From Methylobacterium sp. W2 (GTDB taxonomy: Bacteria > Pseudomonadota > Alphaproteobacteria > Rhizobiales > Beijerinckiaceae), in contig NZ_VMOA01000026.1 in assembly GCF_020662345.1 (NCBI RefSeq), forward strand, positions 1 through 64,000: a stretch of 64,000 bases of DNA, in the 5' to 3' direction. Each line of letters begins with the position of its first letter. Within the stretch, counting starts at the first letter, position 1. The translations under genes and the position numbers were made by a program. Below are positions 48,008-56,344 of this stretch, one piece after another. A model generated the notes under the pieces. The model was given only the letters and a program-made list of their open reading frames with translations, was not told the DNA's origin and ran no database searches.

Positions 48008-48454
48008 TCAGGTGAGGGCCAGCGTTGCGCTGGCGTGTGGCGTGAAGGGATTGACGATGTGAAGCGTATCGACGGTCTGGCCGTCGCTCATGTCCTCGGA
48101 CACGAAGAAGTGGCATCCGGCCTGGAGCGCGGAGGCTATGGCGACACTATCCCACCACGAGAAGCGATAGCGCTCCTCGATGACGATCGCCGCCCGGTGC
48201 GTCTGCGCGTCGAGGGGCGCCGTGCAGGCCGGATACAGCGCTGCGAGATATGATGCCGCCTCGAAGGCCGAGACGAGCCGACGCTTATGGACGAGGACGG
48301 CGTAGCACTCGTTCAGGATCTGCGGGCTGATCACCATCCGGCTCTGACCGAAGGCCTGCTTCAGAAGCCGCACGCTCCGGGCCCGCTTCGCCCCATCCTT
48401 CGGGTCCATCCCGTAGATCAGCAGATTCGTGTCGAAGAACAGCCGGCCGGTCAT
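48008..48454 (-). CDS. PIN-domain ribonuclease (VapC-like toxin)
   Basis: 148 aa. PIN acidic residues: Asp8 in [12 protein letters not shown], Glu49 in ILNECYAVL and Asp102 in [13 protein letters not shown], forming a Mg2+-dependent RNase site. A GAGGA site lies 5-6 bases before ATG 48454. The start lies inside the upstream antitoxin-like gene, so the two are coupled. The target is probably tRNA or rRNA, as in other VapC proteins, but cannot be read from sequence. Confidence 0.88.
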   Translation of the reverse strand: MTGRLFFDTNLLIYGMDPKDGAKRARSVRLLKQAFGQSRMVISPQILNECYAVLVHKRRLVSAFEAASYLAALYPACTAPLDAQTHRAAIVIEERYRFSWWDSVAIASALQAGCHFFVSEDMSDGQTVDTLHIVNPFTPHASATLALT

Positions 48455-48671
48455 AGAGATCCTCGCGGGACGGCAGATTCTCGGTCACGCCGGGCCATCC
48501 CGGACCGTCGAGGAAGACGTTGAGGGCCGCCAACTGGTCGGCGACGTCCGGGGCCCTGCGCTCGATGAGAGCATGGCTGACGAAACGCGACAGACTCTGA
48601 CCGCGCCTAGCCGCTTCGACGCGAGCCCAGGCGAACAGATCGTCGTCGAGGGTGATGGTGAGGTTCTTCAT
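48285..48671 (-). CDS. VapB-like ribbon-helix-helix antitoxin, overlapping the toxin gene
   Basis: 128 aa in the open frame. Residues 1-40 (KNLTITLDDDLFAWARVEAA, then RGQSLSRFV) are a ribbon-helix-helix DNA-binding domain. The segment [20 protein letters not shown] should wrap the PIN toxin. The vapC ATG overlaps the codons for Tyr73-Asp74, where such antitoxins often end. Here the frame stays open for another ~54 codons inside vapC, giving an unusually long overlap of 170 bases. GAGGA lies upstream of ATG 48671. Confidence 0.75.
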   Translation of the reverse strand: MKNLTITLDDDLFAWARVEAARRGQSLSRFVSHALIERRAPDVADQLAALNVFLDGPGWPGVTENLPSREDLYDRPAVLRHESADLRDGPEGWGEAGPERAASEAGLRSEPDGDQPADPERVLRRPRP

Positions 48672-48718
48672 GAGCGATCCTCGCGATGGCCGAGATATCG
48701 TGTCCCCGTGTTTTCGTG

Positions 48719-49339
48719 TCAATCACGGCCGGTGGCCGCGGCGTTGAGCTGCTTGACGTCGTCCCAGCCGCGGCCCGCCATGGCGAGGTGGACCTTGTTC
48801 TGGAAGCTCGCATCCTCGCCCGCCGCCAGCAGCGCAGCATGGTCCGCGACGGTGCGGCAGAGATCCTCGACCCAGGCCCGCTCGCCCTTGCCGAAATCGT
48901 TCAGGACGTAGGCATGGACCAGGGCCTTGTCGCCCGGATGACCGATACCGAGGCGCACGCGCCGGTAATCGTTGCCGCATTGGGCGGTGATCGAGCGCAG
49001 GCCGTTATGGCCGGCATTGCCGCCGCCGAGCTTCACCCGGAGCTTGGCCGGCGCGAGGTCGAGCTCGTCGTGCAGCACGATCACGTCGGAGAGCGCGATC
49101 TTGTAGAAGCGCTGCGCCTCCGAGACCGCGCGGCCGGATTCGTTCATGAAGGTCTGCGGCTTCAGCAGGACGACCCGTTCGGTGCCGAGGGTCGCCTCGG
49201 TCACCTCGCCCTGGAACTTGCGCCGCCATGGGCCCGCGCGGTGGACGCGCGCGATCTCGTCGAGGGCGAGAAAGCCGATATTGTGGCGGTTGCCCGCATA
49301 GCGGGCCCCTGGATTGCCGAGCCCGACGATCAGGCGCAT
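48719..49339 (-). CDS. pth: Peptidyl-tRNA hydrolase
   Basis: 206 aa. It releases peptides from stray peptidyl-t[24 protein letters not shown] contains the catalytic His19 and the substrate Asn9. FMNESGRAV and [20 protein letters not shown] follow, as does [14 protein letters not shown] 49339. Downstream of rplY in the standard order. Confidence 0.97.
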   Translation of the reverse strand: MRLIVGLGNPGARYAGNRHNIGFLALDEIARVHRAGPWRRKFQGEVTEATLGTERVVLLKPQTFMNESGRAVSEAQRFYKIALSDVIVLHDELDLAPAKLRVKLGGGNAGHNGLRSITAQCGNDYRRVRLGIGHPGDKALVHAYVLNDFGKGERAWVEDLCRTVADHAALLAAGEDASFQNKVHLAMAGRGWDDVKQLNAAATGRD

Positions 49340-49464
49340 GGCATCAACTCCAAGAAGGCTGCGTCACCGATACGGACGAGCGGCGTCAAACGAAAAGGTG
49401 CCCCGACCTCGCGGCCGGAGCACCTGTTGACAGAGACGAGACCGGGGCGCGAAGCCCCAGGGCC

Positions 49465-50160
49465 TCAATCCTCCTTCTTGTCTTCTTCAGCCTCGGCGGC
49501 CTCTTCGGCCTCAGCCTCGGCCTTCTCCTCGGCGGCTTCGGTGGCCTGAGCCTCGGCGATCGCAGCCTCCTCGGCCTCGACCTCGGCACCGAGCACGGTC
49601 GGCGGCACGACGTTGGCGACGACGGCCTCGGCCTCGCCGGTGAAGGTCGTGTTGGCCGGCAGCTTCACGGCCTCGATGTGGATCGAATCGCCGATCTCGA
49701 GACCGGTGAGGTCGACCTCGACCGCGTCGGGGATCGCATCCGCCGGCACTTCGAGCGATAGCGTGTGCAGCACGACGTTGAGGGTGCCGCCGTTCTTCTT
49801 GATGCCGGGAGCCTCGTCCTCGTTGATGAAGTGCACGGGCACTTCGACGGTGAGGTTCTGGCCCGCAACGACGCGCAGGAAGTCCACATGCAGCGGCACG
49901 CCGGTCACCGGGTCGAGCTGGAAGTCGCGCGGGATCGCGCGGGTCTTGCGGCCGCCGGCATTGATCTCGAACAGGGTGGTCTTGAAGCCACCGGCGTAGA
50001 TCAGGGTGCGGGTGCGGACGAGGTCGATGGCGATGGCTTGCGGAGCCTGACCGCCACCATAGATGACGGCGGGAACGTTGCCCTGGCGACGAACTTCCCG
50101 GGCGGCCCCCTTGCCGACCCGGTCGCGTGCCACGGCCTCAAGCGGCTTTACTGCGCTCAT
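49465..50160 (-). CDS. rplY: 50S ribosomal protein L25 (Ctc form)
   Basis: 231 aa, 5S-rRNA-binding L25 domain plus the C-terminal TL5/Ctc beta domain. Motifs: RVGKGAAREVRRQGNVPAVI with YGGG at the start, RDFQLDPVTGVPLHVDFLRV and IKKNGGTLNVV in the Ctc part. The last ~45 residues are Glu/Ala-rich. GAAGGA sits ahead of ATG 50160; the longer frame upstream is unsupported. Confidence 0.95.
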   Translation of the reverse strand: MSAVKPLEAVARDRVGKGAAREVRRQGNVPAVIYGGGQAPQAIAIDLVRTRTLIYAGGFKTTLFEINAGGRKTRAIPRDFQLDPVTGVPLHVDFLRVVAGQNLTVEVPVHFINEDEAPGIKKNGGTLNVVLHTLSLEVPADAIPDAVEVDLTGLEIGDSIHIEAVKLPANTTFTGEAEAVVANVVPPTVLGAEVEAEEAAIAEAQATEAAEEKAEAEAEEAAEAEEDKKED

Positions 50161-50171
50161 GGCGTGATCCT

Positions 50172-50226
50172 TCAAAAAAACAGAAAAAAGCCGTGCAACG
50201 CCAAAGGCCGCCCGAAACGGACGGCC
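50172..50226 (-). promoter_or_regulatory. Hairpin plus T-runs in the rplY leader
   Basis: A 9-base stem (GGCCGCCCG / CGGACGGCC with one wobble) and two runs of T (read on the minus strand) lie between the likely promoter and the rplY start. It looks like an intrinsic attenuator. Autoregulation of ribosomal-protein operons is common, but this leader matches no model I know. Confidence 0.35.
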
Positions 50227-50482
50227 CTCACCGATCCACGACGCGCCCGTGCCTCCAAGGGTGTCTGGCGGGCGCGTGAGGTGCATACCCGCAAGAGCCG
50301 TGAAGCGCAATAAGCGCCGCGCAGCGCAACACGAGCCGCGACGCGTTTGCGATGAATGCCCGGCATCTCACCAAGGCGGCGTTCATCATCCGAACGGTCG
50401 GCTCCCTGGCTGCGCGGACAAGCGAAGACTTCGTTCACTCGCTCCGCCGAGGATCGCACCCCGTGTGGCGAGGGATCCATCG

Positions 50483-51022
50483 ATGACGCATCCGGTCCTC
50501 TGGGCGTTGGGAGCCACCTCCCTTGCGGCGACGGTCAGCCTGACCCTGGTCACGCGCTTCGAGAATGCCTCCCGCCCACGGGAACGCGGCGACACGGTCC
50601 TCAACCTCGACAATGCGGGTCTCGGGGGGACGAACGCGACCCGGTTCGCACCCAACTCCGTGACCCTGGCGGCCGATTCCCTCGGGCATTTCTCCACCGA
50701 GGTCGACGTGGCGGGGCGCAGCCTCAGAATGCTGGTGGATACCGGGGCGAGCATCTGCGCCTTCAGCTACGAGGACGCGCAGCGATTGGGGCTCCATGTC
50801 TACGAGCGCGATTTCAACCGCCGCATCGACACCGCCAACGGTGCCGTCTCCGCCGCCACCGTTCGGATCCCGGTGATGCGGATCGGGACGATCGGCATCC
50901 GCGACGTCGAGGCCGTGATCCTGCCGCGGGGACGTCTCGGCAAGAGCCTCCTCGGCATGTCGTTCCTGCGGCGCCTCAACGACTTCAAGATGTCCGACGG
51001 CCGGCTGACGATGCGCGGCTGA
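50483..51022 (+). CDS. Membrane-anchored retropepsin-like aspartic protease
   Basis: 179 aa. An N-terminal hydrophobic anchor (residues 4-24) precedes a single retropepsin-fold domain with the catalytic LRMLVDTGAS (Asp86), VILPRGRLGKSLLGMSFL as the flap and C-terminal core region, and LNDFKMSDGRLTMRG at the end. It belongs to the TIGR02281-like clan AA proteases of alphaproteobacteria and probably acts as a dimer in the periplasm. AGGGA precedes ATG 50483. It sits at the edge of the Tad locus; a link is possible but unproven. Confidence 0.87.
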   Translation: MTHPVLWALGATSLAATVSLTLVTRFENASRPRERGDTVLNLDNAGLGGTNATRFAPNSVTLAADSLGHFSTEVDVAGRSLRMLVDTGASICAFSYEDAQRLGLHVYERDFNRRIDTANGAVSAATVRIPVMRIGTIGIRDVEAVILPRGRLGKSLLGMSFLRRLNDFKMSDGRLTMRG

Positions 51023-51045
51023 GGCGGCCTCAACGTCGCGCCGAC

Positions 51046-51558
51046 CTACTTCTGGCCTCCCCCGCCCCCGCCCCCGCCGGTGGCCAGGTTGCGGCGGGTG
51101 TCGGCCTGACCGCTCACGTCTCCGAAATACTTCGTCGCGTCGCCGAGTTGCATCGACGGCATGCAGGTCGGGGTGCAGGAATAGGATTCGCGGTCGAGTC
51201 CGCGCTGGACCGTGACGATCGACCCTTGTGCGGCCTGCACGCTGATGGTGGATTCGGCGAGCATCGCGCCGGACGCGTCGAGGGCGATGAGGTTGGTGGA
51301 GCCGAAGCTCTTGCCGGTCAGGATGACGATCCCGTTCCGCTGAAGGGCGACATCCGCCACGAGGGGGTTGCCGACGATCACCGTCTGTGTCCGGTCGGGC
51401 AGGCGAATGACTTTGGCATTGTCGACATTCACCGTCACGATGGCCGGCACCGTCTCCGCGAGGGCCGGGGCCGCACCGAGGGCGAGGCAGAGAGCGATCC
51501 CGCTCGCTCGAGCGCATCTTTTCAAGGACGACGGTGTCGGCATTGACCGGTGGCCCAT
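51046..51558 (-). CDS. Exported protein with CpaC/RcpA N-terminal domain
   Basis: 170 aa. Signal peptide (ASGIALCLALGAAPALAE) and a single pilus-assembly N domain (VNVDNAKVIRLPDRTQTVIV, VGNPLVADVALQ, TGKSFGSTNLIALDASG) like the first domain of secretin CpaC. No secretin pore domain follows; instead there is a cysteine pair (SCTPTCMP) and a Gly-rich end. Could be an accessory of the Tad secretin. ATG 51558 or 51543. Confidence 0.85.
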   Translation of the reverse strand: MGHRSMPTPSSLKRCARASGIALCLALGAAPALAETVPAIVTVNVDNAKVIRLPDRTQTVIVGNPLVADVALQRNGIVILTGKSFGSTNLIALDASGAMLAESTISVQAAQGSIVTVQRGLDRESYSCTPTCMPSMQLGDATKYFGDVSGQADTRRNLATGGGGGGGGQK

Positions 51559-52001
51559 GGCTCGGGTGTTCTCGGCTGCGACGGTAAGGTTTCGACAGAA
51601 TCGCGAGCGCCGGAGCGGACAGCCGGCTTTGTCGTCGTGACAGTTTTAACGGCGTGTTGGTAAACGAAGATCTAACGCCGGTGTATGATTGAGCGCCGTC
51701 GTTCCGGCCTCCTCGACCTCAGTTGCCGTGTGTTGAACGTTTATCGCACGAGCAAAGGTTGCACCCTGTAATACTTCCCGGATCTCTACAGGTATCTCTG
51801 CGTAGGTATTACTGAAGAAGTATCTATCTTTCATTTAATGTTTTTTTACCACACGGCAATCGATTAGCGTCTGAAGCCGTTTCCAGCCCCGGCTTAACGC
51901 AATTTCAAGACGAAACCGGCCATCTTCATCCTTAGTCGCCGGTCGAAATACACCGCTCCTCGACGGCAACTCCGCAAGACGAACCCTCAAGGAATACGAA
52001 T
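51559..52001. promoter_or_regulatory. pilA upstream regulatory region
   Basis: A 443-base gap, less GC-rich than its surroundings. Near-consensus CtrA-type site TTAA-N7-TCAA at 51894-51908, about 95 bases before pilA, and a weaker TTAA-N7-TTGG at 51646-51660. A 62-codon minus-strand frame (51646-51834) has no supporting features. Probably holds the pilA promoter. Confidence 0.45.
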
Positions 52002-52169
52002 ATGTCGAACCTCTTCAAGCGTTTTGCCGCCGACGAGTCGGGTGCAACGGCGATCGAATACGGCCTCATCGCGTCGCTCATCGCCGTCGCCGTCATCACC
52101 ATCCTCACCACCGTCGGTACCAACCTCAACACGACCCTGGGCAAGGTTGCTGGCGGCCTCGGCAAGTAA
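52002..52169 (+). CDS. pilA: Flp-type IVb pilin
   Basis: 55 aa, major pilin of the Tad pilus. Short basic leader MSNLFKRFAADESG, cleavage expected after Gly14, then ATAIEYGLIASLIAVAVITI with the conserved Glu19-Tyr20 pair of Flp pilins. Upstream it has AAGGAAT before ATG 52002. Processed by CpaA and assembled by the CpaF-TadBC machine encoded downstream. Confidence 0.95.
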   Translation: MSNLFKRFAADESGATAIEYGLIASLIAVAVITILTTVGTNLNTTLGKVAGGLGK

Positions 52170-52178
52170 GCCGGTTCG

Positions 52179-52200
52179 AACAGTCCTGATCCGGACTGTT
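52179..52200. terminator. Hairpin after pilA (attenuating terminator)
   Basis: A perfect 8-base stem AACAGTCC/GGACTGTT with a six-base loop, 10 bases after the pilA stop and followed by a pyrimidine run. Likely a partial terminator that lets pilin be made in excess of the assembly proteins. Confidence 0.6.
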
Positions 52201-52441
52201 TCCCTTCTCTTGCGCGACCGGTGATCCACGCAAGGTCGTGCGTGGATCGATCACCTCGCCGGACGGTCCGACCCGATCGTCCGGCAGAGCTTGTCCAATC
52301 CCTCCCGCTTCATGCGGACGGTGACCCCACGGTCCGTCGAGCTCCCGACAACCGCCTTTGCCGCCGCGATCGAGCACCCTGCGGCGAGGGTGTTTTACCG
52401 GGTGACGATCCGAGTTCCGATTTCAGACCGAGACGTCCCCG

Positions 52442-52948
52442 ATGGCGAGTGTCACGCTCCTGATCGTCTTCCCGTTCCTGATGGCCTACGCGGCCGCTCG
52501 GGATCTGCTGACGATGACGATCCCGAACGCGGTGTCCCTGCTGCTGCTGCTTGGCTTCGCGATCTTCGCCGGCGCGACCGGAATGTGGGGCTGGGATCTC
52601 GTCGGCCATCTCGGGGCGGGAGCGGCGACGCTGGTCGTGACGTTCAGCCTCTTTGCCTTTCGCATCATCGGCGGAGGCGATGCCAAGCTCGCCGCCGCCA
52701 CCGCGGTGTGGATCGGGTTCGACCGATTGGGCGAGTACCTGGTCGTCGCGTCGCTTGCCGGCGGCGCGCTCACATTGGCAATCCTCGTCGCGCGGGCGCA
52801 TCCCCTGCCGCGTCTCCTAGGCCGCCTGCCCTTTGCCCTGCACCTTCACGACTCCAAGACCGGCGTACCCTACGGCATCGCCCTCTCCCTCGGAGCGCTG
52901 ATCGTGATCCCGGAAACGATGACCTGGGCAAGAATGATGGCATCGTGA
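52442..52948 (+). CDS. cpaA: Prepilin peptidase CpaA (TadV)
   Basis: 168 aa, inner-membrane aspartic protease with about four to six helices. Catalytic aspartates are Asp21 in AAARDLLTMTIPN and Asp80 in RIIGGGDAKL. It cleaves the Flp pilin leader. No N-terminal methylase domain, as expected of the short Tad form. About 270 bases downstream of pilA; that gap holds no gene. Confidence 0.94.
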   Translation: MASVTLLIVFPFLMAYAAARDLLTMTIPNAVSLLLLLGFAIFAGATGMWGWDLVGHLGAGAATLVVTFSLFAFRIIGGGDAKLAAATAVWIGFDRLGEYLVVASLAGGALTLAILVARAHPLPRLLGRLPFALHLHDSKTGVPYGIALSLGALIVIPETMTWARMMAS

Positions 52949-53064
52949 GGCCAGATACACGTAAGAGCTGAACTTGCCGGGCTCGGCCCGAAGCTTGTCG
53001 AACCCGGTGCTTTATCGAGCTGACCTATCGCGGGTCGTCCAGAATTCGCATGAGTTAGTTTTCG

Positions 53065-53079
53065 TTAACCGTAATTTGA
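53065..53079. promoter_or_regulatory. CtrA-like site before cpaB
   Basis: TTAA-CCGTAAT-TTGA matches the CtrA full-site consensus TTAA-N7-TTAA in seven of eight bases and lies about 65-78 bases before the cpaB start. CtrA controls pilus genes in Caulobacter. This assignment is inference from the motif alone. Confidence 0.35.
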
Positions 53080-53142
53080 GGAATCCCGGCGAAGCCTGAA
53101 CGGCGACGGCAGCAGGCCGTCCTGTCAGGTTCGAACACGGCG

Positions 53143-53949
53143 ATGAAACCAGCCCGCCTTGCCGTCATCGCCATCGCGCTCGCCGCCGGTTCGGGCGCCG
53201 CCTTTCTGATGAGTGGCAGCGATGCGCCGCCGCCGGTCCAGGCCGTGGTCGAGGCGCCCCCTCCTCCCCCGCTGCCGGTCACGGATGTGCTGGTGGCCGC
53301 CGCCGATCTGCCGATGGGGCAGAACATCCAGGCCGCCGACCTTCGCTGGCAGCCCTGGCCCGACCAGGCCATCACCGTCGGCTACATGACGCGCACGGCC
53401 TCGCCGAACGGCATGGACACCATCATCGGCTCGATCACCCGCAGCGCCTTCCTGGCGGGCGAGCCGATCCGGCCGCAGAAACTCGCCCGGTCCGACGGCG
53501 GCTTCATGGCGGCGATCCTGCCCGCCGGCATGCGCGCCGTCGCCATCGTCACCGATACGCGCGGGTCGAGTTCGGCCGGTGGCTTCATCCTTCCCAACGA
53601 TCATGTGGACCTCATCCGCACCTATCGCGACGAGGAATCCACGCGCTCCGGGGGCAGCGAGGTCCAGATTTCAGAGACCTTGCTCACCGACATCCGCGTG
53701 CTCGCGGTCGGCCAGATCGTTCAGGAGCGGAACGGGACCAACGTCGTCACCGGCGAGACCGCCACCCTCGCTCTGACACCCGCCCAAGCCGAAACCGTCA
53801 CCCTGGCCCAGAAGGTGGGACAGCTCTCCCTCTCCCTGCGCAGCCTCATGGATGCCGGCCGGACCGTGGATGCCCCGCCGGAGACGCAGCAGGACACGGC
53901 CCTGACGGTCGTCCGCTTCGGTGTCGCCAAACAACAACCGCGTCGCTGA
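53143..53949 (+). CDS. cpaB: Tad pilus assembly protein CpaB (RcpC)
   Basis: 268 aa. N-terminal membrane anchor (RLAVIAIALAAGSGAAFLM), a Pro-rich spacer and a SAF domain (TDVLVAAADLPMGQNIQAAD, LRWQPWP), then the RcpC-type region with RAVAIVTDTRGSSSAGGFIL. It may bind the secretin or peptidoglycan in the periplasm. Directly upstream of cpaC. Confidence 0.94.
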   Translation: MKPARLAVIAIALAAGSGAAFLMSGSDAPPPVQAVVEAPPPPPLPVTDVLVAAADLPMGQNIQAADLRWQPWPDQAITVGYMTRTASPNGMDTIIGSITRSAFLAGEPIRPQKLARSDGGFMAAILPAGMRAVAIVTDTRGSSSAGGFILPNDHVDLIRTYRDEESTRSGGSEVQISETLLTDIRVLAVGQIVQERNGTNVVTGETATLALTPAQAETVTLAQKVGQLSLSLRSLMDAGRTVDAPPETQQDTALTVVRFGVAKQQPRR

Positions 53950-53950
53950 G

Positions 53951-55462
53951 ATGCCGAACCGCGCGATGATGAAAGATTTTCCGATGACCACGAGACACCG
54001 GGTCCGCGTGGGCAGCCTGTCCGTGTTCGCGGCCCTTGCCGGTCTGGTGCTGGCCGCCACCTCCGCCGTGGCGGCGCCGAGGGACGGTTTCACCGCCGCC
54101 CCGATCGTCGATGTCGGCGGCAACGAATCCGGTACCTCGCGCCGTCTCGAGTTGACGACGGGGCGGTCCATCGTGATCGACCTGCCGCGCGACGCCAAGG
54201 AGGTCTTCGTCGCCAATCCGAAGGTGGCCAACGCCGTCGTGCGCTCGACCCGCAAGGTCTTCGTCATCGGCATGGAGGACGGTGCGACCTCGATCTTCAT
54301 CATGGACGCCGAAGGCCGCCAGATCACCGCCCTCGACGTCACCGTGGCGCGGGACCTCAAGCTCGGGACCCTGCGGCAGATCCTGCTCCAGAGCATCGCG
54401 GGCGGGCGCTTCGACATCCGGACCGCCGGCGACTCGCTGATCCTGTCGGGCTTTGTCGGCTCCGCGGCCGAGGCGGCCCAGGCCATGGACATCGCGACCG
54501 CCTTCGTCGGCCAAGCCGCCGGTGCCGCCGGCGGAGCAGGCGGCAGGGGCGCCGTCATCAACAACCTCACCATCCGGGGCAAGGATCAGGTGATGCTCCG
54601 CGTCACCGTCGTCGAAGTGGCCCGGACCGTACTGAAGCAGTTCGGCGTCAATCTCAGCGGCAACTGGTCCGGCCTCAACCTCGCGAACGTCGCGCCCTTC
54701 GGTCTCAATGGCGGTCAATTCCCGACTGGGAACGAGATCAAGGCGACGATCAACGGAGGCGGCGGGGCGAGTATCTCGGCCACCTTGCGGGCCTTCGAGC
54801 AGGCCGGCGTCTCACGCATTCTCGCCGAGCCGACGCTCACCGCGATCTCGGGCGAATCCGCGAAATTCACCGCCGGCGGGGAGATTCCCGTCCCCGCCTC
54901 GCAGAATTGCACGGGCGGAGTCTGCACCATCGGCATCGCGTTCAAGACCTATGGCGTGACCCTGAACTTCACCCCGGTGGTGATGGCGGAGAACCGCATC
55001 TCCGTGCGGGTTGCCACGGAAGTCTCCGAGATCGACCAGACCAACTCCTTCACCTTCACCCAGGGCGATTCCGCCGTCTCCGTGCCCGCCTTCACCTTGC
55101 GGAAGACCGAGACCACCGTCGAACTCGCCTCCGGCGGGACCATGATGACCGCCGGCCTGATCCAGCAGCGCAACAAGGCTGCCATCGGTGGTCTGCCCGG
55201 CCTCGTGAACCTGCCCATCCTCGGTGCCCTGTTCCGCTCGCGCGACTACCAGCGCCAGGAGACCGAGCTGATGATCATGGTCACGCCCTTCATCGCCAAG
55301 GCGATGGAGGCGAAGCAGGTCGTTCGGCCGGATGACGGCTTCATCGATGCCCAGGACGGTCAGGGCATCCTGCTCGGACGCCTGAACCGCGTCTACCGCT
55401 CGGGCGGCAGCGCGCCGCTGGGCGCCAATTACCGTGGCCGCGTCGGCTTCATCACGGATTAA
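53951..55462 (+). CDS. cpaC: Tad secretin CpaC (RcpA)
   Basis: 503 aa, outer-membrane secretin through which the pilus exits. Signal peptide within the first ~50 residues, N domain (RSIVIDLPRDAKEVFVANPK), BON-like segment and the secretin domain (ILAEPTLTAISGESAKFTAG, VEGGEIPVP-type loop, LPILGALFRSRDYQRQETEL). ATG 53951 follows the cpaB stop by one base; 53984 is an alternative start. Confidence 0.94.
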   Translation: MPNRAMMKDFPMTTRHRVRVGSLSVFAALAGLVLAATSAVAAPRDGFTAAPIVDVGGNESGTSRRLELTTGRSIVIDLPRDAKEVFVANPKVANAVVRSTRKVFVIGMEDGATSIFIMDAEGRQITALDVTVARDLKLGTLRQILLQSIAGGRFDIRTAGDSLILSGFVGSAAEAAQAMDIATAFVGQAAGAAGGAGGRGAVINNLTIRGKDQVMLRVTVVEVARTVLKQFGVNLSGNWSGLNLANVAPFGLNGGQFPTGNEIKATINGGGGASISATLRAFEQAGVSRILAEPTLTAISGESAKFTAGGEIPVPASQNCTGGVCTIGIAFKTYGVTLNFTPVVMAENRISVRVATEVSEIDQTNSFTFTQGDSAVSVPAFTLRKTETTVELASGGTMMTAGLIQQRNKAAIGGLPGLVNLPILGALFRSRDYQRQETELMIMVTPFIAKAMEAKQVVRPDDGFIDAQDGQGILLGRLNRVYRSGGSAPLGANYRGRVGFITD

Positions 55463-55538
55463 CGCCACGATTCGAGATCGCACCACGACGACCTCGCAGG
55501 ACGACGCGGCCCAGGCACCATCAGGACCCGACCCCCAA

Positions 55539-56273
55539 ATGTCATTCCTCCCCTTCCGCTCCCCCGTCGCGGTCGTCGCGTCGATCGCCCTGGCCACCGC
55601 CCTCGGTGCGTGCCGCGCCGACCGTGCCGAGACCACCGGCTCGCTCTATCCGACAGACTACCGGGCCCGTCATCCCATCGTGCTCGCCGACGCCACGCGC
55701 GCCCTGGACGTCTTCGTCACCGGGACCGGCCATATCGATCCGCGACAGCGCGCCGATATCGAGGCCTTCCTGCTGGAATTCCGCCGCTACGGGCGCGGTA
55801 CCGTCATCCTCGACATGCCCCGCGGGGTCTCGCCGTCGCAGGGCGCCGCCGTGGAGCGGACCGGTGCGGCGATCCGCAGGCTCGGCGCCGACAACGGCGT
55901 CGGCGGACGGCAGATGATCGTCACCGGTTACGCGGTGGCGGACCCGTTCCTCGCCGCTCCGCTCCGCCTCAGCTTCCAGCGCATGGAGGCGAAGGTCGCG
56001 AGCCAATGCGGCGTCTGGCCCCAGGATCTCGGCGTCGGAAGCCCGGCCTTCGCCTCGCGCAACGAGACCCATTGGAACCTCGGCTGCGCCATACAGGCCA
56101 ATGTCGCGAGCCAGGTGGCCGATCCCGTCGACCTCGTCCGCGGCCGGCCGGAAGGGCGCATCGACTCGATCCGGCGCACCGTCGACATCAATCGGCTGCG
56201 GGAGGGCAAGGATCCGTCAACCATATGGCGTCAGGATGGGAGGACGTCGGTGAAGGCAGCCATCGAGAACTGA
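55539..56273 (+). CDS. cpaD: Tad pilus lipoprotein CpaD
   Basis: 244 aa. Lipobox LGAC near residue 27 marks an outer-membrane lipoprotein. CpaD-type features: TDYRARHPIVLADATRALDV, RQADIEAF-like segment, VTGYAVADP and CGVWPQDLG, NLGCAIQANVASQVADPVDL. It supports secretin assembly. ATG 55539; the longer frame upstream overlaps cpaC and is unlikely. Confidence 0.92.
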   Translation: MSFLPFRSPVAVVASIALATALGACRADRAETTGSLYPTDYRARHPIVLADATRALDVFVTGTGHIDPRQRADIEAFLLEFRRYGRGTVILDMPRGVSPSQGAAVERTGAAIRRLGADNGVGGRQMIVTGYAVADPFLAAPLRLSFQRMEAKVASQCGVWPQDLGVGSPAFASRNETHWNLGCAIQANVASQVADPVDLVRGRPEGRIDSIRRTVDINRLREGKDPSTIWRQDGRTSVKAAIEN

Positions 56274-56344
56274 TCGGCGTGTCCCCTCCCGTCGTTTGAC
56301 AGGGCTTCGGCCCTCGTTGTCACCCAAAGACCGGACCCCGCCCC

